Assembly (NCBI GenBank): GCA_025890175.1
Contig: JANPYM010000012.1
Coordinates: 1,161,388 to 1,225,387, forward strand
Reading direction: 5' to 3'
Origin: Ciborinia camelliae
Taxonomy: Eukaryota > Ascomycota > Leotiomycetes > Helotiales > Sclerotiniaceae
DNA length: 64,000 nt
Shown: piece by piece, positions 48,351 to 61,100 of the stretch
How positions within the stretch are numbered: position 1 is the first letter of the stretch
How the letters are laid out: each line of letters starts with the position of its first letter
The notes under the pieces: model-generated
Databases searched by the model: none
The model's input: the letters and a program-made list of their open reading frames with translations, nothing else
Told to the model about the DNA's origin: nothing
Program-made: the position numbers and the translations under genes

Positions 48351-49629
48351 CTTGTTTTGAAAGGTTGATATTATGAGAAGTGACAAATTTGTTGTGGTTT
48401 GGGAATGGTTTGTTTTTTAAAAATCTCACTGTGAATTGGAAAACACTTATAGAAGAAAAGATCCAGTTCGAGTTGCGCCCCCTAACTCAGCCTTACAACA
48501 AAACGTAGCTTCAAACAATTCCATCATGTCCAGCCGGGTGATCGATTACTTCGCCCGCCTCGATATTCAGACGTCGAACAAATGTGGCGTCTGCTGCGGA
48601 CAGGACATTGATGTTTGAAATTAAGGCAACAGTATGAGATCTAATTCACTAAAACCAACCGAAAAATTACAACAATGCAGGCTAGGGACTATTAATAAAC
48701 CATATATACCAATTGATGTAACCCAACATACGGGCAGGGCAGTAGTAACAGGGGTGGTTTATCAAGTCACAGGATACGTACACTAGCTTAGCGTACCTGG
48801 TATTAAGCTTAGGGAGTGGCTTATAATACTTTAGATTTTCAATCCACATCCTTCATCATCTCCGCCAAAAGCAATCCGTTTTCTGCAGTGTGTTGGGACT
48901 TCTTAATGCAGGGGCGGCTAATCAGACGCGCGAATGCGGCGCGAATGTGGCGCAGAAAGCTATTCGGATAATTGAATATAAATTTAGCAACACCAACGAA
49001 GTACCAACAGTGTTAAAAGTCTCTATAAGTGGCTGTTCGGTACGAAGTCTTACAACATGACCATATCGCAAATTCTTACCTACCGCAAGAAGCAAGTGGT
49101 GGTGCCAATGTATGTTTCCGCATCTCATCTTCCTTCCAATTTGTTACCCCGATGACATGCATATGGTCACGCCGTTTTCAATATGCAAATCAAACGACCA
49201 GAAAAATAGGAGCCTCTGACATCCCACCATCTCTTCGAAGGAGTTCAATTTGAGATTTCAAAATGAAAATACGAACAATTGTTCGACTCTTTTCCATCGA
49301 GCCAATTTCAATTTGAATCCTCCCAAGAAAAATGGAAATCCTGGAGATGTCACCTGATATTTCGGTCGTCAGTAACGCGGATTATTATAGCATCAAATTG
49401 AATCAATAGAAAGTATAAAGATACTACGAGTATCACTTCTTGAAATATGCCTCTGAACACTCATTATCCATATACAACACACTCGTTTGCTATCCAACGG
49501 ATCAATAAATAGACTCTACTCGGGTCATTCACACTCTTTACATTCATTTTTACCTTCTTTTTCTCATTCCACCAAAGTTTCTATACTCCTTCCTTAGTAT
49601 TACATCTCATAATACCAAATCCATTTAAA
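48351..49629. other. intergenic, divergent promoter
   Basis: Upstream of two divergent genes. TATAAA at 49415-49420 lies about 210 bp before the ATG at 49630 and is followed by a CT-rich leader. No other gene is supported. Confidence 0.5.
49415..49420 (+). promoter_or_regulatory. TATA box of the gene at 49630
   Basis: TATAAA stands in AT-rich DNA followed by a CT-rich leader (49540-49580). This is a plausible core promoter. Confidence 0.4.
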
Positions 49630-50739
49630 ATGGCCCAAGTTATCGGTATTCTTTTCGGTGCCATTTCCCTGCTTCCTATGCTCTCTACGACGCAACCCGA
49701 CCTAACAGCCCAAACATCCACCATTCGTATCGCTGCCGGAACATCTATCAACAGCAAAGACAGTACATCTGGCAACACCCCCGGAATTAGACTTTTTGAC
49801 GTAGTAGGCCGAGCTATTGGGGAAAAGGCAGGGAGCAAGAAGAAGATTGCAGACGGAAGTTTCGCAGATATTCAGATTGTTGCGCCTAAAGATGTTGGTG
49901 CACGCCAAGCGCAATATATGTCGGTTGTTTCTGGCGGTAATGATGCATTGTGCATTGCGTACATTTCGGTCACTTGGCCAGATGGAGGTCAGCAGACCTG
50001 GACTGGAGACATTGGAAAGCAGTGTGGTGGATTTTGGTACGAATCGCAAACCATTATGGATCCGTCGACCAACTATATGCCAAAATGCACGTGGATTGAT
50101 AGCGATGATAGTAATGGTATCAAGACGAAAGGAATGGGCATCCATATCACCGACTTCACGCCTACTGATGATCGCGCAGCTCAATATCAAAAAGATAACC
50201 CAAGCATGTGTGGCAGTGCGCCGAGGTTTTCACTGTATGACGATATTGATATGAAGACTTGCATGCCTTACTTCGACCCCCCTCTTGAATACACAAGCGG
50301 TCTTACCGACGTGGACAGGTCGAAGGTAGTCGGTGTCCCAGGTAGCAAAACATGCACAACCAAAAAGATGCGACGTGGGGGCACTCAGGCAGTTTCTGCA
50401 AGACGGCTTGAACTTCCCAAGTTCAACAGTACAAGCTTAAGCAACAGTCTAGCCTCATTCTTGGGAAAATTGATCACTAGCAATAGCACATCACACAGTG
50501 CCATTGGACTCTGTGATTCTGATACATCCCTCGGACCAGATTTTGTCGCACATCACGAGAGTACGTTTTGCGATATGGCAAACAAGCAAACGTATCCTCT
50601 CTGCAGCCACCTTGGTAACTCTACCATTGCGGACAATTGTTTTGATATTGAGAGCAAGATTTTGATACCACCCAAAGGCATGAAAGCAAGAGATACCCCC
50701 GTACCCACAAAGGAGTATCATACTGTTACCAACTGGTAA
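49630..50739 (+). CDS. uncharacterised fungal protein, possibly secreted
   Basis: A single exon of 369 residues. The first 19 residues (MAQVIGILFGAISLLPMLS) form a hydrophobic segment that could be a signal peptide or anchor, but it lacks a charged n-region. The central part is rich in Asp, Trp and Cys: ALCIAYISVTWPDGGQQTWTG, KQCGGFWYES, KCTWIDSDDSNG, MGIHITDF. A second Cys-containing region lies near the C-terminus. I know similar proteins as orphans in plant-associated ascomycetes but cannot name a function. The block of Asp-Gly and Trp residues hints at a small beta-rich domain. AAAATGGCC is a good start context. It lies at the edge of the secretion-rich island. Confidence 0.8.
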   Translation: MAQVIGILFGAISLLPMLSTTQPDLTAQTSTIRIAAGTSINSKDSTSGNTPGIRLFDVVGRAIGEKAGSKKKIADGSFADIQIVAPKDVGARQAQYMSVVSGGNDALCIAYISVTWPDGGQQTWTGDIGKQCGGFWYESQTIMDPSTNYMPKCTWIDSDDSNGIKTKGMGIHITDFTPTDDRAAQYQKDNPSMCGSAPRFSLYDDIDMKTCMPYFDPPLEYTSGLTDVDRSKVVGVPGSKTCTTKKMRRGGTQAVSARRLELPKFNSTSLSNSLASFLGKLITSNSTSHSAIGLCDSDTSLGPDFVAHHESTFCDMANKQTYPLCSHLGNSTIADNCFDIESKILIPPKGMKARDTPVPTKEYHTVTNW

Positions 50740-51258
50740 ATCACCTGAGGTAGATATTTTCGGAGGCTTCGATTAAAATTTTGAAATTCGTCGTCTTTAT
50801 TGTTTTCTTTCATTCTCCAGAGATGCATTCCTGTATGTAACTATTTTTTGGCCTTTCCTGTTTGTTTTGTACTTCTTGTCGTTCTCCAACATGTGCATTT
50901 TGCCGTAGTAGTAGGAGGAGATTGGGAATATGAAGGATGAATTTTTTGCTTCTTTTCGACTCAGATTCTGATTCCTGCCTTGTTTATTGTATCAACTCTT
51001 GTTTATGAGCCTTGCATGGACAAGTTCAAATGTTAGAAGCGCCCACCGTATTCCAGTATATCTTGAACAGTGAAGTTTATGAGCATATTTTGCACCCCAA
51101 ACCAAATTTCTTGTATTCTGAGCCTTCAAGAGACGTTTCAACTGATGGCTGTAACAGAGTTTGATCTTGGGAGACTTTGTATTAACCTTGTAGAAAACGC
51201 CGTAGACCGTAGGCTTTCTTTCCGCCCGTTTTTGTACATTTCATTCTACCAAAATTCA
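50740..51258. other. intergenic, convergent 3' ends
   Basis: 3' flanks of the gene at 49630 and of coa6. No gene is seen. Confidence 0.6.
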
Positions 51259-51731
51259 TCATGGCTTTTGTCCAGGTGCTCCAGCTCCTATGACCCCCGG
51301 CATCTCTTGTGCTCCTTCAGCCTTTAGTTTTCGCAACGTTTGATCTCGCTGGTATTCCATAACTCTTCGTTTCTTGAAATATTGAACCTGATGAGGGGGG
51401 GCACGTTAGTAATCCAAATTAATCCAAACCAACCCATCCAGCTCCCATTCATAGCAACAGCACTTGGATGATCCTTCTGCGGCGAAAAACAACCTACCCA
51501 ACTAGTTGCACAGTTTTTTTCGAATCCCCTTGCCTCTTTTCCACAAGATTTTTCGGCCTTGACATTCTCCGTGATGCTGTCAATGATTCCATCTCTATCA
51601 AGACACCTGAAGTATGCATCTCTTGCTTCCCAACATTGTGATCTTTGGCTTCGATCCGGTGCTATTGGCGCGCCATCTGCGGAGATCTTTGGAGGCGGTA
51701 AAGACGCTTGAGAGGTGCCGAAAAGTCCCAT
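51259..51731 (-). CDS. coa6: cytochrome c oxidase assembly factor 6
   Basis: Predicted mitochondrial intermembrane-space protein needed for copper delivery to the CuA site of cytochrome c oxidase. Exons 51498-51731 and 51259-51387 give 120 residues; the 110-nt intron lies right after the twin-Cys domain. The twin motif is visible: C-x9-C in CWEARDAYFRC and C-x10-C in CGKEARGFEKNC, the spacing of COA6 rather than COX6B. The basic VQYFKKRRVMEYQRDQTL follows, with a short Gly/Pro tail. Start context CCACCATGG is excellent. Without the splice the C-terminal basic helix would be lost. A MITE sits about 500 bp upstream. Confidence 0.93.
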
Positions 51732-51840
51732 GGTGGATGGATGAGGAGCTTTGGACTCTGGAGGAATTGAGTCCTATAATGTAATTGCGGGGCGGCAGAA
51801 TACTCCAAGCTAAGCCTAATTCACTTCTCCGCCTTTAGCT

Positions 51841-51909
51841 CCCGGTGAGCTTCGTTCATATTCATCATCCCGGTGAGCCTTATTTTCCTTCAGATCTCTC
51901 CCGGTGAGC
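51841..51909. repeat. three copies of CCCGGTGAGC
   Basis: Exact copies at 51841-51850, 51869-51878 and 51900-51909, about 28-31 bp apart, 110-180 bp upstream of the coa6 start. They could be operator sites or remnants of a tandem repeat. Confidence 0.8.
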
Positions 51910-52235
51910 TTTCTATCTGCACGTAGAGAGGTTCAAGTATTAGATCTGATTCCAGGTATACTGGCAGAAATTAGTAATTTCAAAACATATAACCAGATCT
52001 AAAGCTACATCGCAATGGCTTTTTATTTTTTGGCATAAGTATAGTTGATCATATTCTCTTCAAAGATATAGTAGCAGGTTGCCCAATCCTCGTATAGGTA
52101 AGGACCTCGGGATGTATGTATTCAAGCCTGAGGATAAGCTTCAGAAAAGGGATCGTTTACCCAGATCCGGATAGCCTGCGAAATTATTATCAATGTCCTG
52201 GTGGTCTTGCGCATCAATCAATATTCAATCCAATA

Positions 52236-52686
52236 GAGGGATTTAGCAAAATTTCTTAGATTTTCTAAGCTAGCTAACTCTAGTGGCCCCCAAATAGGTA
52301 TAGATTTTCGAAGCTAAATTTAAATAGGCATAGCTTTCAAAAGTTTAAATTTTAACCGAAAGTCCAAGCTTTGAGTTAAACCCTTTTGGGAAAGTAGCCT
52401 GCCTATTTGGGAGATAGCAACGTAAGAAACGGCCTTGACAAGTTGTCAAGACCGTTTCTTATGTTGCTATCTTTTTGTGGATCCAATTAACCCTTGCAAT
52501 TCTTATGAAAATTATGAAAAAAGCAACAATGCGTAACGCTAAAACTAAGCGAAATTTAATTGGATCTTGATTATTAATCGATTTCAAAAGCTTTGAATGG
52601 TCAGTTCGATCCACAAAATCTCTACAAAATCCATTTTAGGCATAGCTAGCAACTTAAGAAACTTAAGAAATTTTGCTAAAGACCTC
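52236..52686. mobile_element. MITE with TA target-site duplication
   Basis: The element is 451 bp long and bounded by TA dinucleotides at 52234-52235 and 52687-52688. Its ends are imperfect terminal inverted repeats: the left starts GAGGGATTTAGCAAAATTTC, the right, read inward on the other strand, GAGGTCTTTAGCAAAATTTC, and the match continues for about 45 bp to a GCTAGCTA block. No ORF of useful length is inside. TA duplication and size fit a non-autonomous Tc1/mariner-pogo type element. A 59-bp near-perfect palindrome sits close to its middle. It lies in the divergent promoter of coa6 and the AnmK-family gene. Confidence 0.87.
52413..52471. repeat. 29-bp near-perfect palindrome inside the MITE
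   Basis: Arms 52413-52441 and 52443-52471 are reverse complements with two mismatches and a single central base. The transcript would form a very stable hairpin. Confidence 0.9.
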
Positions 52687-53595
52687 TAATGAATTCCAAC
52701 CACTCTCTTTTCTCTGTAGCATCGGGGTTCTCATACAGATATATGCATTAACAATATAGAGGGAGACGTCCCGTTCCTACCTTATACCGATAGTGGGGAA
52801 CCAGATACTGTCCTATTCGCAGATCGATTCGACTTCATATTTTCTTCATTCATGTTTCATTGGTCTTCATTCACTACACCCTCATCTCACCCTGCAGAAG
52901 CTGCCGATAGTTTACCTGGTTGAGTCGATTGCATTATGCAAATTCAAGACGGGAGCGATATGGTAGGTAGCATGTTGTCATCCTCTTGCAGCATCGCCTA
53001 GCCATAGATACTCATTCTCGTGCTCATGCTCATGGCCGTGTTAGGTAGGTTGTCAATTAATTAATAGAGAACGAAAGGTCATGCATCAACAGTTGGATGC
53101 TCCATGGATTTCCGCCCCCATATACTTGCCTGAGGCAGATTTATATTTCCCTCCCGCCCGACCGATCGCGCATAAGATTTCCGTTTGAGGAGCATTTCTC
53201 CCTTCTCCCCCTTCACCCAAAAATTACTTCCAAAGTCTCAAAAGATACAAGGAAGATCTCTCTCTCCCGTCATGCTTGCACCATTTTTGCTATTTGACTG
53301 ATAAGTCCACTAACTCTTTACAGTTTCACTAACACTAACACTTGTGACATCTTCTTTTTCTAGATCAAACCATCCCATCCATCCCATCTCACTCGGTGAC
53401 TCGTCTCTCGAGTACAGAAACCATGTCTTCCCCCAGTACTTTCGTACTTCAAAATCCCTTTGGATGTTTTGAATGAGCATTTATATAAATACAATAAACA
53501 TTCACAGACTTCATATAGTCTCCATCTATTTCAATCCTTTTTGACTGCCGATTGCGGCCTTTTTCAAGTCAATATTCTGATCTGATGTCGTGGGC

Positions 53596-55118
53596 ATGGT
53601 CATGGTTATGAATGGTTTGATACCGGCCCCAAAAGGTCGCGTTCGAACGAAAGTCGGGCATAAATACCTCGAAGCTTTACAATCAAGATTAGATGGAGGT
53701 TATCAAAGTTCAAGCTCATCCTCTTCGGATGATGGCGGGCAAAGTTCTCCCGGCTTGAATCTATTAATTCTTGGTATCACTTCTGGGACTGCTATGGATG
53801 ATATTGACTTCGCACTTTGTCGTTATACACAAGAGTCTCCAGAGGCACCATTGCACTTGGATCTCATTCAGGTATATAGCAATAATATCGGCTTCACAGA
53901 AAATAAGCTGATTACTCTCAGTATGATTCGGTCATTATGCCTTCGAAGATTCGATCCGAGATCCTTTCCATGTTACGAGAAGATGCTGCTCCACCAAGTA
54001 TGTTATCGCAAATGGACGCAGAAATGGGCCATACTTTCGCGAACGCCATTCACATATTTGCACATAAACACGGCATTTCAGTTGATGACATCGATTTGAT
54101 CGGATCTGGAGGGCAGCTCGTAACCTTAACTGGTGCACCACCGCGAGGACAACATCGATCGAATATGTGTTTAGGAGAAGGGGCTGTGATATCTGCAAAA
54201 ACAGGTATAACAACCGTTTCCGATTATCGAACGGCAGAACAAGCAGTTGGCCGACAAGGTGCTCCTTTATTTGCGTATTTGGTCGGACTATTACTTCACC
54301 ATCCGACCAAATTACAGATTTGCATAACAATTGGGGGCATTACAACTGTATGTTTCATCCCATCCGATAAAAAGGGCGGAATAGACGCGATGTACGATTG
54401 GGATACAGGCCCAGGAACCTCCATGATTGATGCAGCTTATCGTCACTTCGGTCTCGACCCCCAAACAGACCAATCCTCATTCTTACACGGTACAATCTGT
54501 CACGAAGTCGTCGAGCAACTCCTTACCAATGATGAATATCTCAGCACGCGCCCACCGAAAACCACGGCCAGGGAAATTTATGGGGATGCTATGGCATACA
54601 AGATTATAGGCATGTGCGCATATCGGGGTTGTTCCCCTGCAGATACGATCTCTACCCTCACACGATTTACCTCCGCCAGCATAGCGCAGCAACTCCTCCT
54701 CTATGGTCCTGGCCGTGATGCTATCAATGCAGCGGATATAACAGTCGATGGCCGCGGCATGTCCCATACCTCCCTCATCTCAGACCTCCAAGCCGAGTTT
54801 CCAGGTGCCCATTTTTGCAGCTTTGATAAAACTGGAATCCCATCAAATGCGAAAAAGGCAGTAGGATTTGCAATGCAAGCAATGGAAGCATTATTAGGAA
54901 GAGCATTACCAGTTCCGACCAATGCGGATGTCAGGAGACCGAATACTATTACGGGGAAATTGGCGCCGGGACTTAGGTGGAGAGAGGTGATGGAGAAGAG
55001 TGTGAGGTTTGGGGGGAATGGGAGAGGGTGGGAGGGCCTCCCAGAGGTCAGGGAATTGGTTGTTAGGCAAAGGGAGAGGTGTGATGTATTGGGGATGGGG
55101 AATGAGGGTGTGCCTTAG
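53596..55118 (+). CDS. AnmK-family anhydro-sugar kinase
   Basis: Predicted kinase of the anhydro-N-acetylmuramic acid kinase family (hexokinase/Hsp70 fold). In bacteria AnmK opens 1,6-anhydro-MurNAc and phosphorylates it during wall recycling; fungal and yeast relatives include levoglucosan kinase, so a plant- or pyrolysis-derived anhydro-sugar is also possible. Exons 53596-53871 and 53922-55118 give 490 residues across a 50-nt intron. The phosphate-binding loop is GITSGTAMDDID at residues 60-71. Further family blocks are IGSGGQLVTLTG, the CLGEGAVISAKTGI region, ITIGGITTVCFIP and WDTGPGTSMIDA. The N-terminal 50 residues, with a Ser run, are an extra compared with bacterial enzymes. No signal peptide, so it is cytosolic. 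The C-terminal sugar-binding part appears complete. Confidence 0.92.
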
Positions 55119-58100
55119 GTAGGTACATGTTATGCTGGGTGCTATTCCACTCGCCGCTGAGTTGGGTAGTTCTTAATGAGTGAGCATCTACCTTATGATT
55201 CCATGTTCATAAATGATTGCTCCGCAAACTTCAATTTGATGGCTTGATGGGAGGCATGATGAATATGAAAGCTTTCGCCTCTATTCTCCACTCCCCTGGC
55301 TACCGCCTTCACTTTATACTTTTTTATTGCGGTTATTACCTTTCCAGGGCCGGAAAACAAAACAGAGATTTCTCACCATTTTTTTTTCGAGTTGTGGGAT
55401 TTCACTCCTTTTTCTCTCTTTGGGCAGAAACAGGATAACCAATGGAAAATATAAATAAACGTTATGGGATGAAGGGATTAATGTTTTGGGATATGGGAAA
55501 GGATAAACAGGATAATCTAGGCGTTTAGATAGATAGGTTACAACGCAATACTAATTTACTGATATTATATTTTTCACCTCGATAACTTTCCAATTAATTT
55601 TTTTTGTTAAATTCTTGTCAACATGTTATTAAAGCTTCCTTACGAACAAGTGTTTTGAGAACTCAGTACGGATATATCTTGCCAATTTAGAAGATTTTTT
55701 GATTCTTTCCTTTATGATTCCTAGGTTTATTTGTTCCCGGCCCTTTCCTTGATTTCATATCAAGACTCAGGCATATCTCCTCCCAAATCCAAATCTATAT
55801 TACTATTTAAAAACATTATTATATTGATCGAAATATAATAAAATACACCACTCTCCTCCTTTCTCGTTCCTCGTGTAACTTGTAGGATTAAGTTACTTTG
55901 GTTGATTCGAAGGAAATAATAGTAATATTAGGTAGGGTAGAGTAGAGTGGTTAAGATGGATAGGGAGGATAGGGAGGATAGTAATTAGATAATGATTAGG
56001 ATTGGGATTTCTTGAGGAAGTGGTGGAGGTTGAGGCGGATAGCTATTTATTTGACTTGGATTGATATAGGTTTATCTGATATGACGGGTTGAACGCTGTC
56101 TTGGGAATTTGGATCGAATTCCCAAGGATCGAATTCGTTATATATGTTTATGTAGGTAGGTTTATATAGATTAATTAATGCGATGTGATGGTGATGGTGA
56201 TGATGGGATTGGTAGATAGAATGTCCCTAAGGGTATGGATGGATGATTGTTTATAGAACTTGAATCTTTCTGTTTGTATATTGTGTTGTGTTATGTTATG
56301 TTATTGGATGAAGAGAGAAGAGATTAAACCCTGAGGGTAAAGACCGATGTGGTGCGAGAATTCGTGTATGTTATGGTATAAAAGTTGGATTTGGGTGTGG
56401 ATTTGAATAATCTATATGTACCTATATATAGGTATGCATATCCAATATATAAATATATATAAATTATACCTACTGATATATTCATAAAAAGAATAAACAA
56501 GAAAATATACAGAGCTTCAAGGCAGGGAATATATGTATAGAATGACATCGGATATATTTATTATATTTGATATACAATCCTCTCAATATCAAGGACATAT
56601 CATGCCATACCATGCACCTCTCCCATTATTCCATTGTCAATGGACTCATGATTGGTGGCACGACACGTTACGCAATATCATCATACCAATATGAAATATA
56701 CAATCATAAACTCACCCATGATTCCCATCTAGCCTCACCAGATATCTCTATAAAATCATCCCGGCTTGAGATCTTCCCCGGGCCTTATATCTATCAGAGA
56801 CTTAAATTTTTAGTCCTGTTAATAAAAATAATCCCTGGCTTAAAGTCAAATGAATGAATGAATGAATTTGTGTAGAATTCGTACTCCTACTGATATTCGA
56901 TGATTAAGCTTGCGCTACATATCTAAACATATCCGAAGAAGATCATTCAACAACACTTCTAAGAATTTAGAACCTCTTTTATATTATATGAAGATATTGA
57001 TATTAATATTCTACGAGTACATCAAATACATCGAGAACATCAAAAACTAGCTAGCTAATACAACAAATCCCAGCCATTCATTCTTCTTTCCAAATATCTT
57101 GCTGGTAATCATTGCTTTTAAATATTCTTGGCCCGTGGGTATAACTGCATTCCCAATAATGATCTATGCGATATATTCCCCAACTTCCCCTCAAAAAAGC
57201 AGATAAAATTGATACATCATTTCCCTCCCCTGTCCCAACTCCCAACTCCCAAGATTAAGATATCATTTTTCTGTACACGCCCAAACCCCAATACTACAGT
57301 TTCCTCAGTCAAACAAGCAGGATAAATTGAAAAAAAATAAAATATACTGACGCCGTGGCGTAGGAGTTAGGGTATCACGCCGGGTCCTGAAAAAGAAAAG
57401 CTTGTTTCATGGAGTTTTCCTCCCGCTCGTCGCAAATAGCGGCAAGGTTTGGCTACTTTTTATTTCGGCGATTTTTGTTTTTATATTTTTGAATCGAAAA
57501 GATCAAGGAAGATGAAGGAGAAGCAGAAAATAAGCGAGGTTGCTGTTTGTTTATTTTTGAGATGAGAGGGGTGACAAGTGAATTGTATCGGAAGCGATAA
57601 ATTCACTTTTATTTTAACAATCGAGGGTAATGGAAAGAAAGACGAGCAGAAAGGATAAAATAATAATGCGAGGCCACATATAAGCCTATCATATCGCCCT
57701 CCCTTTGAAAACGATTCATAACCTTGAGGAGAGGGGATTGACCTAAGTCTCGGGTTTTGAGGCTCATATGGGGTACTGCCATAATATAAGATGAACTAGT
57801 CCGCTTGGATTGCATTGGTGCATATCATATTTTACCTTTTGAAAAACTTTCCATGTAGGTAGGATGTGGTACAGATACTAAAGCTTGTTTCCTTAATATT
57901 TCTTGATTGAAAAATATCAGTGAAAATGCGGGGATGGGACTTGATTTCATGATCAATAAGGCTTGAATACCCTAGCTTGATGCCTTGGGATTAGTAATAG
58001 GTGGATAGCACTGGCATCCCCAGTTGCTGCAGACGCTCTGCAGAGTACAGACCACAACATATGTCCCTCAATATATCTTTGTTTCTCAGACATGTGGTGT

Positions 58101-61100
58101 GTATAACTACACACGTTACATCGACGTGCCTTCCTTTAAGGAATATAGGTCTTTGAATTTCCCGAGAGCAGAGACTTGCGAACCCACTCTTGCTCCGGAC
58201 TGTGATTCTAGACTTGGGGGACTGCCTCACTTTGCAATAATCGAACTGAAACATGAAAGATTACTTCAAGTAGTATTCTTCAAGGGACGGGAAATCAAAG
58301 TGCGCGAGTTGAGACACTTTGGGTACCTTTGTGAAGAATTGCAACCGAGATCTTGCAGCTCGCAAACCATGTTATCCACATGTGGATTTTGTGATCTAGA
58401 TCCCATCCATGAAAGAATCAAGCATCGGTCCGCCCATCAAATTGTGGAACTGTGGCTCGTTGTGGGACAGTGGCTTGTCCCCAGGAAAGCTTGTGACGAT
58501 CTACAAGGTGATCAGGTTTATCATTGAATCTCAAGGAGATCCCAATGCGATCAATGCCTTATGGGCCTTTGGTAAAAGAATGATTGCGGTTCAAGTGGGC
58601 GTTTGTCTCTCCTCCTCAGAATTTGAAGGGAGGAAAAATCGCATGCAGCTATTGTCAGGATTATGCAGCAGGTGTTGTTTGATTTTCCCCTTCACAGAAT
58701 CATTGAAATAACTACCTTCCATTTTCAGAGAAATAAAGTTAGTAGACGTTGTCAGCTGTGGGGATTGGCTTATCGCGGGAAGACTGGAGGTATTTCCCTA
58801 AATGGAAGTACGAATAGTGGATTACGCGTGGACTCTGTAGAGCGGCGAGAAAAAGCGATCCCTTTCGGATAAAATGGCTTAATATAAGCTGAATGATGAA
58901 TGAATTAGGTAGTAAAAATATGTTGTACAACGTTGAATTTAGAATCCGTTCTTTGGTTCTCCAATGCGAATGATTGACGAGAGATGAGATGAGCTGAGAA
59001 TGAAATTGAGAGTTCGATACGTGAGTAGGTACGTGATAGCTTGACAGGCTGACAGCCTAACAGGTAACGAGTATTTTTGACGGATACGATGCTGACGTGC
59101 AGTCCCTTGTACAGAGTACAGTTTCTCATACGATGATAGAAAAAGGGATTGAGGCTCCGAAGTACCGGTACGTATTGCTTCACAGATTCGACATTTGAAG
59201 GCGTTTCTCCTGAATCTGAATTCCGGGTTAGATACCAAGACTACCCGACTCGCAAGATTAATTGAATCTGGAAAGTCGTCGGATCAGAATACTCTGATGG
59301 GTGTCGTCCGAAGGGTAAATGATGTTATAAATGATTTTGGCGATACAACCATGCAAATCAAATAAACCCACCTAGATTTCGGTATCAAATGTTAAATACT
59401 ACTGTAGGTGAGAAGTTGAAAGGGATTGAATTAATTAATCAATTTCATTCAAGTTAGCAACTGTTGGGAGGAAATTGGTAGCATTAACCATATATTGTCG
59501 TGATAATGATATGTACCTACAACCTAGGTAGGGAGAAAAGGCGCCTGGCGCTCTCCAAGATTATTTTTGAGACCGAGTAGGCAAAGCCACCTCGCCACCA
59601 TTGGAACGCCAACTGCGTTTTCAAAAGACGGTCAATGGAATCATTTTACGATAACCCTCTGATGTCGATGTCGATGTCGCTGTCGATGTCAATGTCGATG
59701 TCAATTACAATGTGCTGGTTGTAAATCTTCTAAACCACCATTCCAATGTCCAATGTCCAATGTCCAATATCCGATGTCCATAAACCAATCCATTATCCAG
59801 GACGGACAGTGGGGCCGAGTATAGCGTTTTATCGTTCATGCCCTGTCTCCGGAGTGCCCTTAGTGGAGTCAATAAACATGCGAGGCTGCAAACCTGGGTA
59901 AATCGCAACGAAACTTCCGAAATGATTGTAGATAGCGGATAATAATTTTGGTAATTATCACGAGGAAGAGAAACAGCAGCTTGGAAGGTTGAAAATCAAA
60001 TTGAAATCGGATGACGGTTAACAAAACAAAGAAAAGTAACAATTCGTCTAATTCATCCTGTGAACTTTGAGGGGTTCACGGAGTACTTTATATAGATGAA
60101 GGAGTAAATAATAGAAAGTTTGTACTCCGTATTTTGGTAAAGAAAAAACAAAACAGTACAAACCACAGTCAGGAAGAAAGGAAGCTCGGGATTACATATG
60201 CTAAGCTGTGCCACCGGCTGATACCTTCTTACCCCTATGCTTATCCTTTAAGCATACATACCTAGACCTAGGTGGGTGGTATCTTCCCTCCACCTCCATT
60301 TCTTGATCCCCCCATGGCCCCCACTGCAACCTTTCTGACGAATCCTTCCTCAAATTTCAATATATGTGTGCTAGCCTTCAATGTATCCTCGAGTATATAC
60401 TTGAATCACTGATTGGATACATACCAACAAACATACAAGGTCTTCTTTTCTAGCCTCGAGTCGACCGTTAAATTGCTACCTAGGCTGTGTAGGATCCCGC
60501 CTTCCGTTCCGAGTCGCTCTAACCTATCGCATCGCATGTGTCAGATAAAGGATACCCAAGGAGACGGAAATCAGAGGAGGGGTGGCATGCCATGTTCGCG
60601 GGGGGGTTCCAATATCCACTCGAGGGTCCAGCTCGAAAGCTTACTTCTTTGTACCACGGGCTGGAGAATGAGTCCATAAGTCCACAACCATACAATGGCA
60701 TTGTGACAATAGGTCACAGGTCCGTGGACCTTGACCCCCATTTCATATGCAAGAGCATATCCTTCATGTCAAATCTCACACATTGCATGGGGAAGCAAAG
60801 CCTACTCCTAGTACAGTGGTATTACATTGTCAGCCTTGAGAAAAAAAGCAATAAAACAAGATCAATTACATTTCAAATCCTTGTGTCCTTCCCCAGTACA
60901 ACTTTCTCTCTTCCCCACCATCATTCACTTGGGAAAAGTTTCAATATTTGACTTCATCTGTTGTTTTGTCTTGTTTAGTTTTGTATTGTATCATTATTCT
61001 TCAATGTTCTTTGAGCATCACAGCAGCTTTCTAGAGTGTCCTTTGGAGTTATGCTATCCTCATCACACTGAGTTATTTAATATATATATTGTGGCTTTAT

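Noticed and set aside
59705..59908. 67-codon minus ORF
   Set aside because: Part of it is translated microsatellite (CCAATGT units), so it is not likely to be a gene.
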